A stretch of 64,000 nt of DNA from Olsenella uli (GTDB taxonomy: Bacteria; Actinomycetota; Coriobacteriia; Coriobacteriales; Atopobiaceae). The notes beneath the pieces were generated by a model that worked only from the letters and a program-made list of their open reading frames with translations, did not search any database and was not told the origin of the DNA. Positions within the stretch are counted from its first letter, which is position 1. Each line of letters begins with the position of its first letter. The position numbers and the translations under genes were made by a program. Positions 44,059 to 52,467 of this stretch are shown one piece after another. The stretch is from NCBI RefSeq assembly GCF_901212655.1, contig NZ_CAAKON010000053.1:1-64000 (forward strand). The letters are read 5' to 3'.

Positions 44059-45543
44059 ATGCTCGTCTATAACAGCCAGACGCACAAGAAGCAGGAGCTC
44101 ACGCCCGTCGAGCCCGGCAAGATTCGCATGTATGTCTGCGGCCCCACCGTCTACGACCAGATTCACGTGGGCAACGGCCGCACCTTCCTTGCCTTCGACG
44201 TCATCCGGCGTTACCTCACCTACAAGGGCTATCAGGTGACGTTTGCCCAGAACCTCACGGACGTGGACGACAAGATCATCAACCGCGCAAATGAGCAGGG
44301 GCGTACGCCCGAGGAGGTCGCGAGCGAGTTCTCCGACGCCTTCATCGAGCAGATGCACCGGCTTGGCGTGCTCGACCCCGACATTCGCCCGCGCGCCACG
44401 CAGGAGATCCCCGCGATGATCGAGATGATCCAAGGACTCATCGAGCAGGGGCACGCCTATGCGCCCGGCAACGGCGACGTCTACTTCTCCGTGCGAAGCG
44501 ACCCCAGCTATGGCACCGTCTCTGGCCGCAATGTGGACGAGCTCAAGGTGGGCGCCCGCATCGAGGCCAACGACGAGAAGCGCGACCCACTCGACTTTGC
44601 CCTCTGGAAGGCGGCCAAGCCCGGCGAGCCGATGTGGGAGAGTCCCTGGGGCAAGGGGCGCCCGGGTTGGCACACCGAGTGCTCCGCCATGGTGCATCGC
44701 TACCTAGGCACGCCAATCGACATTCACGGCGGCGGCCAGGACCTGCAGTTCCCGCACCACGAGAACGAGCACGCCCAGGCCTGCTGCTGCTGGCACGAGC
44801 CGCTTGCCAACGTGTGGATGCACGCGGGCATGCTGCTCATCAACGGCGAGAAGATGAGCAAGAGCCTCGGCAACTTTTTCACCCTCAAGGAGGTCCTGGA
44901 CAAGTACCCGGCCGATGCGGTGCGCCTGCTGATGCTCCAGACGCACTACCGCTCGCCCCTGGACTTCTCCTTCGATCGCCTGGACGGAGCCGTGGGAACC
45001 CTCGAGCGCGTCCGCGGCACCATTGCCAACCTGCGCTGGGCCGCCGAGAGCGCCCCTCAGGACGGCGAGCTCAACGAGGCTGACCGGGTGCTTGGCGCCG
45101 CGGTTGACGAGGCCTCTGCCGAGTTCGCGCGCCAGATGGACGACGACTTCAACACGGCAGGCGCCCTCGCGGCCATCTTTGGCCTGGTCACGGCCGCCAA
45201 CACGTACCTGAGCGACGCTGGAGAGGACACCTCGACCGCCGTGTCGCTCCGCGCGTCCGACGCACTCGTCGAGCTGCTGGGCGTGCTGGGCGTGGAGTCC
45301 GTGCGCCCGGTGGCCACAGAGCTGCCCCACGAGCTCGTTGACCTCGCTCGCGAGCAGGCCGGCTATGCGGGCGATGACGCCGACGAGGCCGCGTCTGCCC
45401 TCATCCAGGCCCGCGCCGCCGCCCGCGCCGCCAAGAACTGGGGCGTGGCGGACGCCATTCGCGACGGCATCGCGGCCCTGGGTCTCGTGGTGGAGGACAC
45501 CGCCGCTGGTACGCGCATCAAGCCTGCCAAGAAGGAGGCCTAG
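44059..45543 (+). CDS. cysS: Cysteinyl-tRNA synthetase
   Basis: A 494-residue class I synthetase. It has zinc ligand Cys in MYVCGPTVYDQIHVGNGRTF (HIGH variant HVGN), a second zinc region with WHTECSAM and HHENEHAQ, and KMSKSLGN. The C-terminal helical domain recognises tRNA-Cys. Full length, with GGAG inside the end of cysE. Fits the cysE-cysS-rlmB-yacP operon. Confidence 0.97.
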   Translation: MLVYNSQTHKKQELTPVEPGKIRMYVCGPTVYDQIHVGNGRTFLAFDVIRRYLTYKGYQVTFAQNLTDVDDKIINRANEQGRTPEEVASEFSDAFIEQMHRLGVLDPDIRPRATQEIPAMIEMIQGLIEQGHAYAPGNGDVYFSVRSDPSYGTVSGRNVDELKVGARIEANDEKRDPLDFALWKAAKPGEPMWESPWGKGRPGWHTECSAMVHRYLGTPIDIHGGGQDLQFPHHENEHAQACCCWHEPLANVWMHAGMLLINGEKMSKSLGNFFTLKEVLDKYPADAVRLLMLQTHYRSPLDFSFDRLDGAVGTLERVRGTIANLRWAAESAPQDGELNEADRVLGAAVDEASAEFARQMDDDFNTAGALAAIFGLVTAANTYLSDAGEDTSTAVSLRASDALVELLGVLGVESVRPVATELPHELVDLAREQAGYAGDDADEAASALIQARAAARAAKNWGVADAIRDGIAALGLVVEDTAAGTRIKPAKKEA

Positions 45544-45544
45544 G

Positions 45545-46669
45545 ATGGCTCGCCGCGGCGGAGGCCGCACCGATGCCCGCAACTCCTTTGGCGGGCGAGA
45601 CGGACGTCAGGGCGGACGTGGCCAGCAGGGCCGCGCGCGCGACCAGCGCACTTCCCAGGCAGGCCGTGGCTCCCAGGGTGGGCGTGGTCGGCAGGGTCGC
45701 GGCTCCTTTGCACCCCAAAGCCCTCGCGAGCGCGGCGGACGCCCCCAGACCGGCCGCGGTGGGCGCCCTGAGCGCCGCGAGACGACGCCCGGCGACTATC
45801 TCGAGGGGCGCCGAGCTACCGAGGAGGCGCTCGACCTGGGGCTGCCCATCAAGCGCGCTCTCGTGCAGAAGGACGGCGGAAACCAGGATCCGGCGCTTGT
45901 CCGTCTGGTGACGCGCCTTGAGCAGGACGGCGTCGAGGTTGAGTGCGTGGCGAAGCCCGTTCTCGATTCGCTCTCGAGTCATGGGGCCCACCAGGGCATC
46001 GTGCTGAGGGTCCAGCCCTACCGCTATGCGGAGCTCTCGGACGTCATCGCCGCGGCGGGGGAGGGCGACGCGCTCGTCATCGTGCTCGACCATGTCACGG
46101 ACGAGGGCAACTTTGGCGCCATCGTGCGTACGGCGGAGGTCGTGGGTGCGGCGGGCGTCGTGGTGGCCAAGGCGCGCGCGGCCCGTGTGGGCGTGGGCGC
46201 GTACAAGACCAGCGCCGGCGCCGTGATGCACCTTCCCATCGCGCAGGTATCCAACCTTGCCGCCGCGCTCGACGAGCTCAAGGAGCACGGCTTTTGGGCG
46301 GGAGGTGCTACGGAGCATGCCCATGACGTCATCTGGGATGCACCCATACACGGTCGCCTGGCGCTCGTGATGGGCTCTGAGGGCAACGGCATCTCCAAGC
46401 TCGTGCGCCAGCACTGCGACTTCGAGATGAAGCTTCCGCAGCGCGGACGCGTGGAGTCGCTCAACGTGGCCCAGGCCACGACGGCCATCGCCTACGAGTG
46501 GCTGCGTCGCTCCATGACGGGCGAGGGGCAGGCTTCTGGCTCTGTTGCAGGCGCCGATGGATTCGACGCCATGGGGGCAGACTTCCCGGACACCTCCGAT
46601 TTCGATTTCGGTGCAGGCTTCCCCGACACGTCGGACTTCGACCTCTCGGACGGCGACTTCCGTGGCTAA
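45545..46669 (+). CDS. rlmB: 23S rRNA 2'-O-methyltransferase RlmB, with RG-rich extension
   Basis: A 374-residue SpoU-family enzyme that methylates G2251 in E. coli. The ATG follows AAGGAGG. Motifs of the knotted MTase: LDHVTDEGNFGAIVRTAEVV, LALVMGSEGNGIS and VESLNVAQATTAIAYEW. Unusual parts are a 75-residue N-terminal Arg/Gly/Gln-rich segment with RGG-type repeats and a C-terminal tail with two near-copies of FPDTSDFDF. Core assignment is firm; the tails are lineage-specific. Confidence 0.93.
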   Translation: MARRGGGRTDARNSFGGRDGRQGGRGQQGRARDQRTSQAGRGSQGGRGRQGRGSFAPQSPRERGGRPQTGRGGRPERRETTPGDYLEGRRATEEALDLGLPIKRALVQKDGGNQDPALVRLVTRLEQDGVEVECVAKPVLDSLSSHGAHQGIVLRVQPYRYAELSDVIAAAGEGDALVIVLDHVTDEGNFGAIVRTAEVVGAAGVVVAKARAARVGVGAYKTSAGAVMHLPIAQVSNLAAALDELKEHGFWAGGATEHAHDVIWDAPIHGRLALVMGSEGNGISKLVRQHCDFEMKLPQRGRVESLNVAQATTAIAYEWLRRSMTGEGQASGSVAGADGFDAMGADFPDTSDFDFGAGFPDTSDFDLSDGDFRG

Positions 46670-47210
46670 GCGCAACATGCACGAGCTGCTTGTAGTGGAT
46701 GGCTACAACGTCATCTTTGGTACGCCCCGCTACGAGCGGCTCGTGGACCGTCGAGGAGGAAGCTCGCGCGATCATGACCCCTTCGACCGCGCCCGCGAGG
46801 CGCTCGTGGGGGATGTGGCCGCATTTGCCCAGGGGCGCTACGAACCGGTCATCGTCTTTGACGCCGCGGGCAACCTCAATCCCGAGCACCCGGAGCTCAG
46901 GAGTGGCGGCGTACGCATGGTCTTCTCGCCCACGGGGGTCACGGCCGACACAGTGATTGAGAAGCTCGTGACCGAGTGCCGTCAGCAGATGCGCGAGGTG
47001 ACGGTGGTTACTTCGGATAACGCCATCAGGGCCACCGTGGGCGGCATCCCCGTGACGCGCATCTCGAGCAGCCTGCTCGCGCATGAGATTGACGTCTTGG
47101 ACGCGGAGTGCGAGGTTGAGGCGGCAGACCGCTCCCACGGGCGTCTTACGGTGGAAGATCGCCTTGACCCCGAGACGCTTGCCAAGCTCAACAAGCTCCT
47201 CGGCAGGTAG
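46662..47210 (+). CDS. NYN-domain endoribonuclease, YacP/Rae1 family
   Basis: A 182-residue protein with the NYN nuclease core: LLVVDGYNVIFG, acidic FDRAREALVGDV, VIVFDA and TVVTSDNAIRA. In Bacillus the homologue (YacP/Rae1) cleaves mRNA in the ribosomal A site. The start is taken as GTG 46662, overlapping the rlmB stop; ATG 46677 is an alternative and neither has a strong Shine-Dalgarno. Gene order cysS-rlmB-yacP is conserved. Confidence 0.88.
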   Translation: MAKRNMHELLVVDGYNVIFGTPRYERLVDRRGGSSRDHDPFDRAREALVGDVAAFAQGRYEPVIVFDAAGNLNPEHPELRSGGVRMVFSPTGVTADTVIEKLVTECRQQMREVTVVTSDNAIRATVGGIPVTRISSSLLAHEIDVLDAECEVEAADRSHGRLTVEDRLDPETLAKLNKLLGR

Positions 47211-47269
47211 CCAGGCGTGACGCGGGCTCAATCTTCGGGTACCATGACTACGCGCAGAAGCGCTCATAC

Positions 47270-47344
47270 GCCGGTGTAGCTCAATGGTAGAGCCCTTGTC
47301 TTGTAAACAAGTGGTTGTGGGTTCGATTCCCACCCCCGGCTCCA
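47270..47344 (+). tRNA. tRNA-Thr (anticodon TGT)
   Basis: The cloverleaf has anticodon stem-loop CTTGT-CTTGTAA-ACAAG, T-arm GTGGG-TTCGATT-CCCAC and encoded CCA. The acceptor stem has one T-C mismatch. A GGCCCCG/CGGGGCC terminator follows 10 bp later. Confidence 0.93.
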
Positions 47345-47380
47345 TGCACGAGACGGCCCCGGCGACGGGGCCTTTTTCAT
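47324..47380 (+). repeat. 57-bp direct repeat, copy A (tRNA-Thr 3' end plus terminator)
   Basis: The copy runs from CGATTCCCAC in the tRNA T-arm through CCA to the end of the terminator T-run. It is identical over 57 bp to 47489-47545. Confidence 0.9.
47355..47377 (+). terminator. tRNA-Thr terminator
   Basis: GGCCCCG-GCGA-CGGGGCC followed by five T; a canonical intrinsic terminator right behind the tRNA. Confidence 0.92.
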
Positions 47381-47488
47381 GCGGAGGGGCCCCGCGGGGA
47401 ATCGAACCTGCGAGGGCGCAAGGCGCCGGTGGCGCCTTGCGTGGCGAGGGCGGAGCCCGAGCCGCCGAGGGTTGCCGCGCAACCCTCG
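47381..47488. other. Hairpin-rich segment between the 57-bp repeats
   Basis: These 108 bp hold two perfect hairpins, GCAAGGCGCC/GGCGCCTTGC and CGAGGGTTGC/GCAACCCTCG. There is also GGGGAATCGAACCTGCGAGG, which reads on the other strand like a tRNA T-arm. No coding sequence is seen. Confidence 0.6.
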
Positions 47489-47545
47489 CGATTCCCACCC
47501 CCGGCTCCATGCACGAGACGGCCCCGGCGACGGGGCCTTTTTCAT
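47489..47545 (+). repeat. 57-bp direct repeat, copy B
   Basis: Perfect second copy of the tRNA-Thr 3' end, CCA and terminator (terminator at 47520-47542), 165 bp downstream of copy A and without the 5' part of the tRNA. Confidence 0.9.
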
Positions 47546-47699
47546 TTGGGCGGTCTGTGGGCAGCCATACGCCGGAAATCTTTGGCCAGATCCAAAATCT
47601 TTTTTCCCGCAAGACTCTGCAAAGTTCGATTTCAATTGCGTTAATACGGCACTTTACCTCGAGCGATAGTATAGATACGCCCGGGTGGGTGGAATAGTT

Positions 47700-47728
47700 T
47701 TGACAACCTTCCTATTTCCCCGTATTAT
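47700..47728 (+). promoter_or_regulatory. Promoter of the tRNA-Tyr-Thr-Met-tuf unit
   Basis: TTGACA (47700-47705), 17-bp spacer, TATTAT (47723-47728). It is near-consensus sigma-A, placed 51 bp before tRNA-Tyr in an AT-rich stretch. Confidence 0.85.
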
Positions 47729-47779
47729 CCTTTCCGCTGCTTGGGACTGCGGTCCAACGCAGACGCTTGAAAACGGTAT

Positions 47780-47863
47780 GGGGATGTGGCACAGCGGCAA
47801 CTGCGGCGGACTGTAAATCCGCTCCCTCTGGGTTCCTTGGTTCGAGTCCAAGCATCCCCACCA
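47780..47863 (+). tRNA. tRNA-Tyr (anticodon GTA)
   Basis: An 84-nt class II tRNA with a long variable arm. Acceptor GGGGATG/CATCCCC, anticodon loop ACTGTAAAT giving GTA, T-arm CTTGG-TTCGAGT-CCAAG, and encoded CCA. Confidence 0.95.
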
Positions 47864-47864
47864 T

Positions 47865-47940
47865 GCCCGTGTAGCTCAGTAGGTAGAGCACTTCGTTGGT
47901 AACGAAGAGGTCACCGGTTCAAATCCGGTCGCGGGCTCCA
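47865..47940 (+). tRNA. tRNA-Thr (anticodon GGT)
   Basis: A 76-nt tRNA starting 1 bp after tRNA-Tyr. Anticodon arm CTTCG-TTGGTAA-CGAAG, acceptor GCCCGTG/CGCGGGC, encoded CCA. Confidence 0.95.
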
Positions 47941-47949
47941 TTCAAGCAC

Positions 47950-48026
47950 GGCGGTGTAGCTCAGTTGGTCAGAGCACGCGGTTCATACCCGCGGCGTCAC
48001 TGGTTCGAATCCAGTCACCGCTACCA
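47950..48026 (+). tRNA. tRNA-Met (anticodon CAT), probably elongator
   Basis: A 77-nt tRNA with anticodon arm CGCGG-TTCATAC-CCGCG and encoded CCA. The acceptor begins G1-T72, and the anticodon stem lacks the three G-C pairs of initiator tRNA, favouring elongator Met. A lysidine-modified Ile tRNA is the alternative. Confidence 0.9.
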
Positions 48027-48122
48027 GAGCCCTCGCGGCGTCGCCTCGGCGGCGCCGCTGGACGTATAAATAGGCAAACGGGCCGTCAAGGCCTAAAGCT
48101 AGCATCCATGAGGAGGATGGCA

Positions 48123-49313
48123 ATGGCCAAGGAGAAGTTTGAGCGCACCAAGCCGCATGTGAACATCGGCACCATCGGTCACGTCGACCACGGCAAGACC
48201 ACGCTGACGGCTGCTATCACCAAGGTTCTCTCTGAGACCCCGAACTGCAAGGCCGACTACACTGCCTTCGAGAACATCGACAAGGCTCCCGAGGAGCGCG
48301 AGCGTGGTATTACCATTTCCGTCGCTCACGTTGAGTACGAGACGGAGACCCGTCACTACGCCCACGTTGACTGCCCGGGCCACGCTGACTACGTCAAGAA
48401 CATGATTTCCGGTGCTGCTCAGATGGACGGCGCCATCCTCGTTATCGCCGCCACCGACGGCCCGATGGCCCAGACCCGCGAGCACATCCTCCTCGCCCGT
48501 CAGGTCGGCGTCCCCTACATCGTCGTCTTCCTGAACAAGTGCGACATGGTCGACGATGACGAGCTCATCGACCTCGTCGAGATGGAGACCCGTGACCTCC
48601 TCTCCGAGTACGACTTCCCCGGCGACGACATCCCCGTCATCCGTGGTTCCGCTCTCGGCGCCCTCAACGGCGAGGAGAAGTGGGTCGAGTCTGTCCGCGA
48701 GCTCATGGCTGCCGTCGACAGCTACATCCCGACGCCTGCTCGTGACAACGAGAAGCCGTTCCTGATGGCCATCGAGGACGTCATGACGATTTCCGGCCGC
48801 GGCACCGTTGCCACCGGTCGTGTCGAGCGCGGCGAGCTCAAGCTCAACGAGCCGGTCGAGATCGTCGGCATCAAGCCGACCCAGTCCTCCGTCGTCACGG
48901 GCATCGAGATGTTCCGTAAGACCATGGACTTCTGCGAGTCCGGCGACAACGTCGGCCTCCTGCTCCGCGGCATCAAGCGCGAGGACATCGAGCGTGGCCA
49001 GGTCATCTGCAAGCCGGGCACCGTTACCCCGCACTCCAAGTTCACCGCTGAGGTCTACGTCCTCACCAAGGAGGAGGGTGGCCGTCACACGCCGTTCTTC
49101 TCTAACTACCGCCCGCAGTTCTACTTCCGTACCACCGACATCACGGGCTCCATCGTGCTGCCCGAGGGCGTCGAGATGGCTATGCCGGGCGATCACGTGA
49201 CCATCGAGGCTGACCTCATCCACGGCATCGCCATGGAGGAGGGCGACCGCTTCGCTATCCGCGAGGGTGGTCACACCGTCGGCGATGGCCGTGTTGCTAC
49301 GATCATCGAGTAA
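48123..49313 (+). CDS. tuf: Elongation factor Tu
   Basis: A 396-residue GTPase delivering aminoacyl-tRNA. The ATG follows GAGGAGG. G1 motif GHVDHGKT (19-26), [16 protein letters not shown], and the C-terminal domain through [15 protein letters not shown]. Codon use is strongly biased, as expected for a highly expressed gene. It is co-transcribed with the three tRNAs upstream, not with fusA as in many bacteria. Confidence 0.98.
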   Translation: MAKEKFERTKPHVNIGTIGHVDHGKTTLTAAITKVLSETPNCKADYTAFENIDKAPEERERGITISVAHVEYETETRHYAHVDCPGHADYVKNMISGAAQMDGAILVIAATDGPMAQTREHILLARQVGVPYIVVFLNKCDMVDDDELIDLVEMETRDLLSEYDFPGDDIPVIRGSALGALNGEEKWVESVRELMAAVDSYIPTPARDNEKPFLMAIEDVMTISGRGTVATGRVERGELKLNEPVEIVGIKPTQSSVVTGIEMFRKTMDFCESGDNVGLLLRGIKREDIERGQVICKPGTVTPHSKFTAEVYVLTKEEGGRHTPFFSNYRPQFYFRTTDITGSIVLPEGVEMAMPGDHVTIEADLIHGIAMEEGDRFAIREGGHTVGDGRVATIIE

Positions 49314-49332
49314 CTTGGCTGCATAGCCTTTG

Positions 49333-49365
49333 AGGCCCGGCTCCCAATGGGGGCCGGGCTTTTTT
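49333..49365 (+). terminator. tuf terminator
   Basis: GCCCGGC ... GCCGGGC with an inner CTCCC/GGGG pairing, followed by six T, 20 bp after the tuf stop. Confidence 0.92.
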
Positions 49366-49509
49366 GTGCGTGAAGCATATAAGCGGCAGCTTTCTGCTAC
49401 TATGCACAAGTCGAACTTTACGTTCCTCCCAATGACATGCACGTCAAGGCATTACTTGTGGAGGACTTATAAAGAGATGAGCGCTTTCGATTGGGCGCCG
49501 ACTCTATGC

Positions 49510-49539
49510 TTGACAGATTCATTGATAGGGTGGTATCGT
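49510..49539 (+). promoter_or_regulatory. Promoter of the rpmG-secE-nusG unit
   Basis: TTGACA (49510-49515), 18-bp spacer, TATCGT (49534-49539), 54 bp before rpmG. The -35 is perfect and the -10 moderate. Nothing else is evident in 49366-49509. Confidence 0.7.
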
Positions 49540-49593
49540 TCACCACCGCGCCATGGCTGAGACAGTCTTGGCCATGACTATCAGGAGGAACTC

Positions 49594-49743
49594 ATGCGTA
49601 CTTTGGTTACTCTCGCGTGCACTGAGTGCAAGCGTCGCAACTACACCACCAAGAAGAACAAGCAGAACAATCCTGAGCGTATGGAGCTCAAGAAGTACTG
49701 CCCGTGGTGCCACAAGCACACGCTGCACAAGGAGACCCGTTAA
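49594..49743 (+). CDS. rpmG: 50S ribosomal protein L33, zinc-binding form
   Basis: A 49-residue protein of the large subunit. The ATG follows AGGAGG. Four zinc Cys are kept (C9, C12, C36, C39: ACTEC ... YCPWC), the C+ type favoured under zinc sufficiency. It is followed by tRNA-Trp, secE and nusG, the classical order. Confidence 0.95.
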   Translation: MRTLVTLACTECKRRNYTTKKNKQNNPERMELKKYCPWCHKHTLHKETR

Positions 49744-49757
49744 GGGTTAATCCACAC

Positions 49758-49834
49758 AGGCCAGTAGCTCCAATGGTAGAGCGGCGGTCTCCAAAACCGT
49801 TTGTTGTGGGTTCGAGTCCTACCTGGCCTGCCAG
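49758..49834 (+). tRNA. tRNA-Trp (anticodon CCA)
   Basis: Acceptor AGGCCAG/CTGGCCT perfect, anticodon arm CGGT-CTCCAAA-ACCG, T-arm GTGGG-TTCGAGT-CCTAC, encoded CCA. It lies between rpmG and secE, as is common in Gram-positives. Confidence 0.95.
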
Positions 49835-49842
49835 ACACTTCA

Positions 49843-49867
49843 CCGGTCCCCGTGAGGGGGCCGGTTT
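49843..49867 (+). terminator. Weak terminator/processing hairpin after tRNA-Trp
   Basis: ACCGGTCCCC-GTGA-GGGGCCGGT followed by only three T. It probably allows readthrough into secE or marks the tRNA 3' processing site. Confidence 0.55.
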
Positions 49868-49903
49868 CCATGAATAGCGACAGCCTCCCGGGAGGGAAGA
49901 AGC

Positions 49904-50260
49904 ATGCCCAACAAGGATCGTCAGAAGAGGAGCGTTCGCAAGGCGCGCGCTGCCGAGCGTAAGGAGCTCGAGGCAAAGCGTACCGCTTCCGCGCCCGCTT
50001 CTGCATCTGCCTCCAAGAAGGCCGCTGTCGTTCAGGCCAAGGCTGAGAAGAAGGCCCCTGCCAAGAAGAAGGGCCGTATCGCCACGTGGTTTGCAGGCGT
50101 CAAGTCTGAGATGAAGCGCGTGACGTGGCCCACCAAGCTCGAGCTGAAGAACTATGCCGTGGCCGTTGTTTGCATGCTCGTCTTTTTCGGCATCGCCGTG
50201 TGGCTCATCGACACGGGCGTTGTCGCTGGTCTTGTCTCCTACTCTGGTCTCAGGGGGTAA
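49904..50260 (+). CDS. secE: Preprotein translocase subunit SecE
   Basis: A 118-residue membrane protein. The conserved C-terminal SecE core is VKSEMKRVTWPTKLELKNYA followed by one membrane span (AVVCMLVFFGIAVWLI). The N-terminal 55 residues are a Lys/Ala-rich extension, common in Actinobacteria. GGGAGGGAAG precedes the ATG. Part of the SecYEG channel; placed before nusG as usual. Confidence 0.94.
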   Translation: MPNKDRQKRSVRKARAAERKELEAKRTASAPASASASKKAAVVQAKAEKKAPAKKKGRIATWFAGVKSEMKRVTWPTKLELKNYAVAVVCMLVFFGIAVWLIDTGVVAGLVSYSGLRG

Positions 50261-50263
50261 ATG

Positions 50264-50809
50264 ATGGCTAAGCGCTGGTATGTCATTCACACCTACTCTG
50301 GCTACGAGAACAAGGTCAAGGTAGACCTTGAGCACCGTATCGAGACCTTTGGTCTCGAGAATGCCGTTGTGGACATCAAGATTCCCACGGAGGAGGTCAC
50401 CGAGATCAAGGAGGGCGGCAAGCGCGAGTCCAAATCCTCCAAGGTCTTCCCGGGTTACGTTCTCGTTCGCATGGAGCTTGACGACAACTCCTGGGCTGTG
50501 GTTCGCAACACTCCTGGCGTTACTGGCTTCGTTGGCATTGATGGCAAGCCTGCGCCCCTTTCTCGCGACGACTTCAACAAGATCATGCGTCGCGTCTCGC
50601 CGCAGAAGGGCGCTCCTGTGGCACATCGCACGGCTACCGATCTCGAGGCCGGTCAGTCCGTCCGCGTTGTCTCTGGGCCGCTCGCAGACTTCGACGGCAT
50701 CATCTCCGAGGTCATGCCTGATGCTGGCAAGGTCAAGGTTATGCTCATGATCTTTGGTCGTGAGACGCCCGTAGAGCTCACGCTCGACCAGGTTGCGACG
50801 ATTTCCTAG
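50264..50809 (+). CDS. nusG: Transcription termination/antitermination protein NusG
   Basis: A 181-residue protein with an NGN domain (KRWYVIHTYSGYENKVKVDL ... KVFPGYVLVRMELDD) and a C-terminal KOW domain (GQSVRVVSGPLADFDGIISE). Two adjacent ATG codons follow the secE stop; the second (50264) has better spacing from AGGGGG. Couples RNA polymerase to ribosomes or Rho. Confidence 0.96.
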   Translation: MAKRWYVIHTYSGYENKVKVDLEHRIETFGLENAVVDIKIPTEEVTEIKEGGKRESKSSKVFPGYVLVRMELDDNSWAVVRNTPGVTGFVGIDGKPAPLSRDDFNKIMRRVSPQKGAPVAHRTATDLEAGQSVRVVSGPLADFDGIISEVMPDAGKVKVMLMIFGRETPVELTLDQVATIS

Positions 50810-50910
50810 TCGCTCCTCGTACTCCGCGCCCCTCGTTCGGTGAGGAATGCTTCTGTGGGGCGTGTATCGTATAGAACGCACTAACGTTGTTACCAAGAAA
50901 GGCAAGAACA

Positions 50911-51339
50911 ATGGCTGAGAAGAAGGTTGTCCACTTCATCAAGCTCCAGATTCCCGCCGGCGCCGCTAACCCTGCGCCCCCGATTGGTCCGGCCCTCGGT
51001 GCCGCCCAGGTCAACATCATGCAGTTCTGCCAGGCCTTCAACGCCCAGACTGCTGACAAGAAGGGCGATATCATCCCGGTCGAGATCTCGGTTTACGAGG
51101 ATCGCTCCTTCACCTTCATCTGCAAGACCCCTCCCGCGGCCGAGCTCATCAAGAAGGCCCTGAAGCTCAAGAGTGGCTCCGCCGTTCCTCAGCGCGACAA
51201 GGTCGGTCAGCTCTCCCAGGAGCAGCTCACCGAGATTGCCGAGCTTAAGATGCCGGACCTTAATGCCAACGACATCGAGGCTGCCAAGAAGATCATCGCC
51301 GGCACCGCTCGTTCCATGGGCGTCACTATCGCTGAGTAA
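50911..51339 (+). CDS. rplK: 50S ribosomal protein L11
   Basis: A 142-residue protein of the GTPase-associated centre. Typical opening [20 protein letters not shown] and [15 protein letters not shown]-terminal rRNA-binding TARSMGV. AAAGG precedes the ATG. The leader 50810-50910 shows no recognised element. Confidence 0.97.
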   Translation: MAEKKVVHFIKLQIPAGAANPAPPIGPALGAAQVNIMQFCQAFNAQTADKKGDIIPVEISVYEDRSFTFICKTPPAAELIKKALKLKSGSAVPQRDKVGQLSQEQLTEIAELKMPDLNANDIEAAKKIIAGTARSMGVTIAE

Positions 51340-51488
51340 GCAGCTCGCACCTCTTGCCGCCCTTTAAGGGCGGCATACTTTTGGCTTCGCGCAAGTTTGG
51401 TATTCCGCCGGCATCGCCGGCTAAAGCGCGGCTGATGCCGCACGATGTGGGAGGGTTTTCAACCCGTTGACCACAGGAGGTAGAACGT

Positions 51489-52193
51489 ATGCCTAAGCAC
51501 GGAAAGAAGTACCTCGAGGCCGCTTCCAAGGTCGAGAACAAGCTCTACACCCCGAAGGAGGCCGTGAACCTCGTCAAGGAGATTTCCTTCGCCGGTTTCG
51601 ATGAGACCATTGAGGCCACGTTCCGTCTCGGTGTTGACACCCGCAAGGCCGACCAGAACATCCGTGGCTCCATCGCCCTGCCGCACGGCACGGGCAAGAC
51701 GGTCCGCGTTGCTGTCTTTGCCGAGGGCGCCCAGGCCACCGCTGCCGAGGAGGCCGGTGCCGATATCGTTGGTTCCGATGACCTCGTTGCCCAGATTCAG
51801 GCCGGCAACATCGACTTCGATGCCGCCATTGCCACGCCCCCGATGATGGCCAAGGTCGGCCGTCTCGGTAAGATCCTCGGCCCCCGTGGCCTCATGCCGA
51901 ACCCCAAGCTTGGTACCGTCACCATGGACGTTGCCAAGATGGTTGGCGAGCTCAAGGCCGGTCGTGTCGAGTATCGCGCCGACCGCTACGGCATCTGCCA
52001 CGTGCCGGTGGGCCGTGTCTCCTTCCCGATGGAGCAGATCGTCGAGAACTACGGCGCTCTCCTCAACGAGCTTCTGCGTGTGAAGCCCGCCACCGCCAAG
52101 GGTAAGTACGTGAAGTCCGTTGCCCTGGCTTCCACCATGGGCCCTGGCGTCAAGGTTGACGGCACCATCACCCGTAACCTGCTCGAGGACTAG
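51489..52193 (+). CDS. rplA: 50S ribosomal protein L1
   Basis: A 234-residue L1-stalk protein. Contains [31 protein letters not shown] and [16 protein letters not shown]. The ATG has AGGAGG 7 nt upstream. The 149-bp gap after rplK (51340-51488) contains a CCGCC-TTTAA-GGGCGGC hairpin near 51358-51374, possibly an L1 regulatory site. Confidence 0.97.
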   Translation: MPKHGKKYLEAASKVENKLYTPKEAVNLVKEISFAGFDETIEATFRLGVDTRKADQNIRGSIALPHGTGKTVRVAVFAEGAQATAAEEAGADIVGSDDLVAQIQAGNIDFDAAIATPPMMAKVGRLGKILGPRGLMPNPKLGTVTMDVAKMVGELKAGRVEYRADRYGICHVPVGRVSFPMEQIVENYGALLNELLRVKPATAKGKYVKSVALASTMGPGVKVDGTITRNLLED

Positions 52194-52223
52194 TACGTAG
52201 CCTGAGTTTGTAGGTACTTTGTG

Positions 52224-52252
52224 CGGCCGCTTGACTATCTGTCAGGCGGCCG
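52224..52252 (+). terminator. Terminator after rplA
   Basis: CGGCCGC-T-TGAC / GTCA-G-GCGGCCG stem with a TATCT loop, followed by TATTCTATTATAGG. Ends the rplKA unit. Confidence 0.75.
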
Positions 52253-52278
52253 TATTCTATTATAGGTTTGCACATAGC

Positions 52279-52345
52279 ACGTCCGCTGCCAGAGACAGCC
52301 GGTGCCCTCAGGGCCTAAGGGGATATGTCCCGCCTGCCGAGGTGG
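52279..52345 (+). ncRNA. L10 leader RNA (rplJ autoregulatory leader)
   Basis: The segment AGACAGCCGGTGCC, then GGGCCTAAGGGGATATG and CCCGCCTGCCGAGG, matches the widespread L10 leader, which binds the L10(L12)4 complex to repress rplJL. It is placed, as usual, just before an attenuator and rplJ. Confidence 0.75.
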
Positions 52346-52364
52346 TCTAAAGAGTTTGATACTC

Positions 52365-52398
52365 AAGACCCCGTCTGGCTACTGCCGGCGGGGTCTTT
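52365..52398 (+). terminator. Attenuator before rplJ
   Basis: AAGACCCCG / CGGGGTCTT with a 15-nt loop and a short T-run, between the L10 leader and the rplJ Shine-Dalgarno. Transcription can plausibly be reduced here when the leader is bound by L10. Confidence 0.8.
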
Positions 52399-52467
52399 GC
52401 GTCTACTCGAGCGAAGTCCCGCCTACTGGCGAGACGTGCATGATTCGCTCGAGGGGAGGTGCACAGT

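Noticed and set aside
47395..47420. A minus-strand tRNA gene suggested by GGGGAATCGAACC
   Set aside because: Only a T-arm-like segment is present. No matching acceptor, D-arm or anticodon arm could be drawn.
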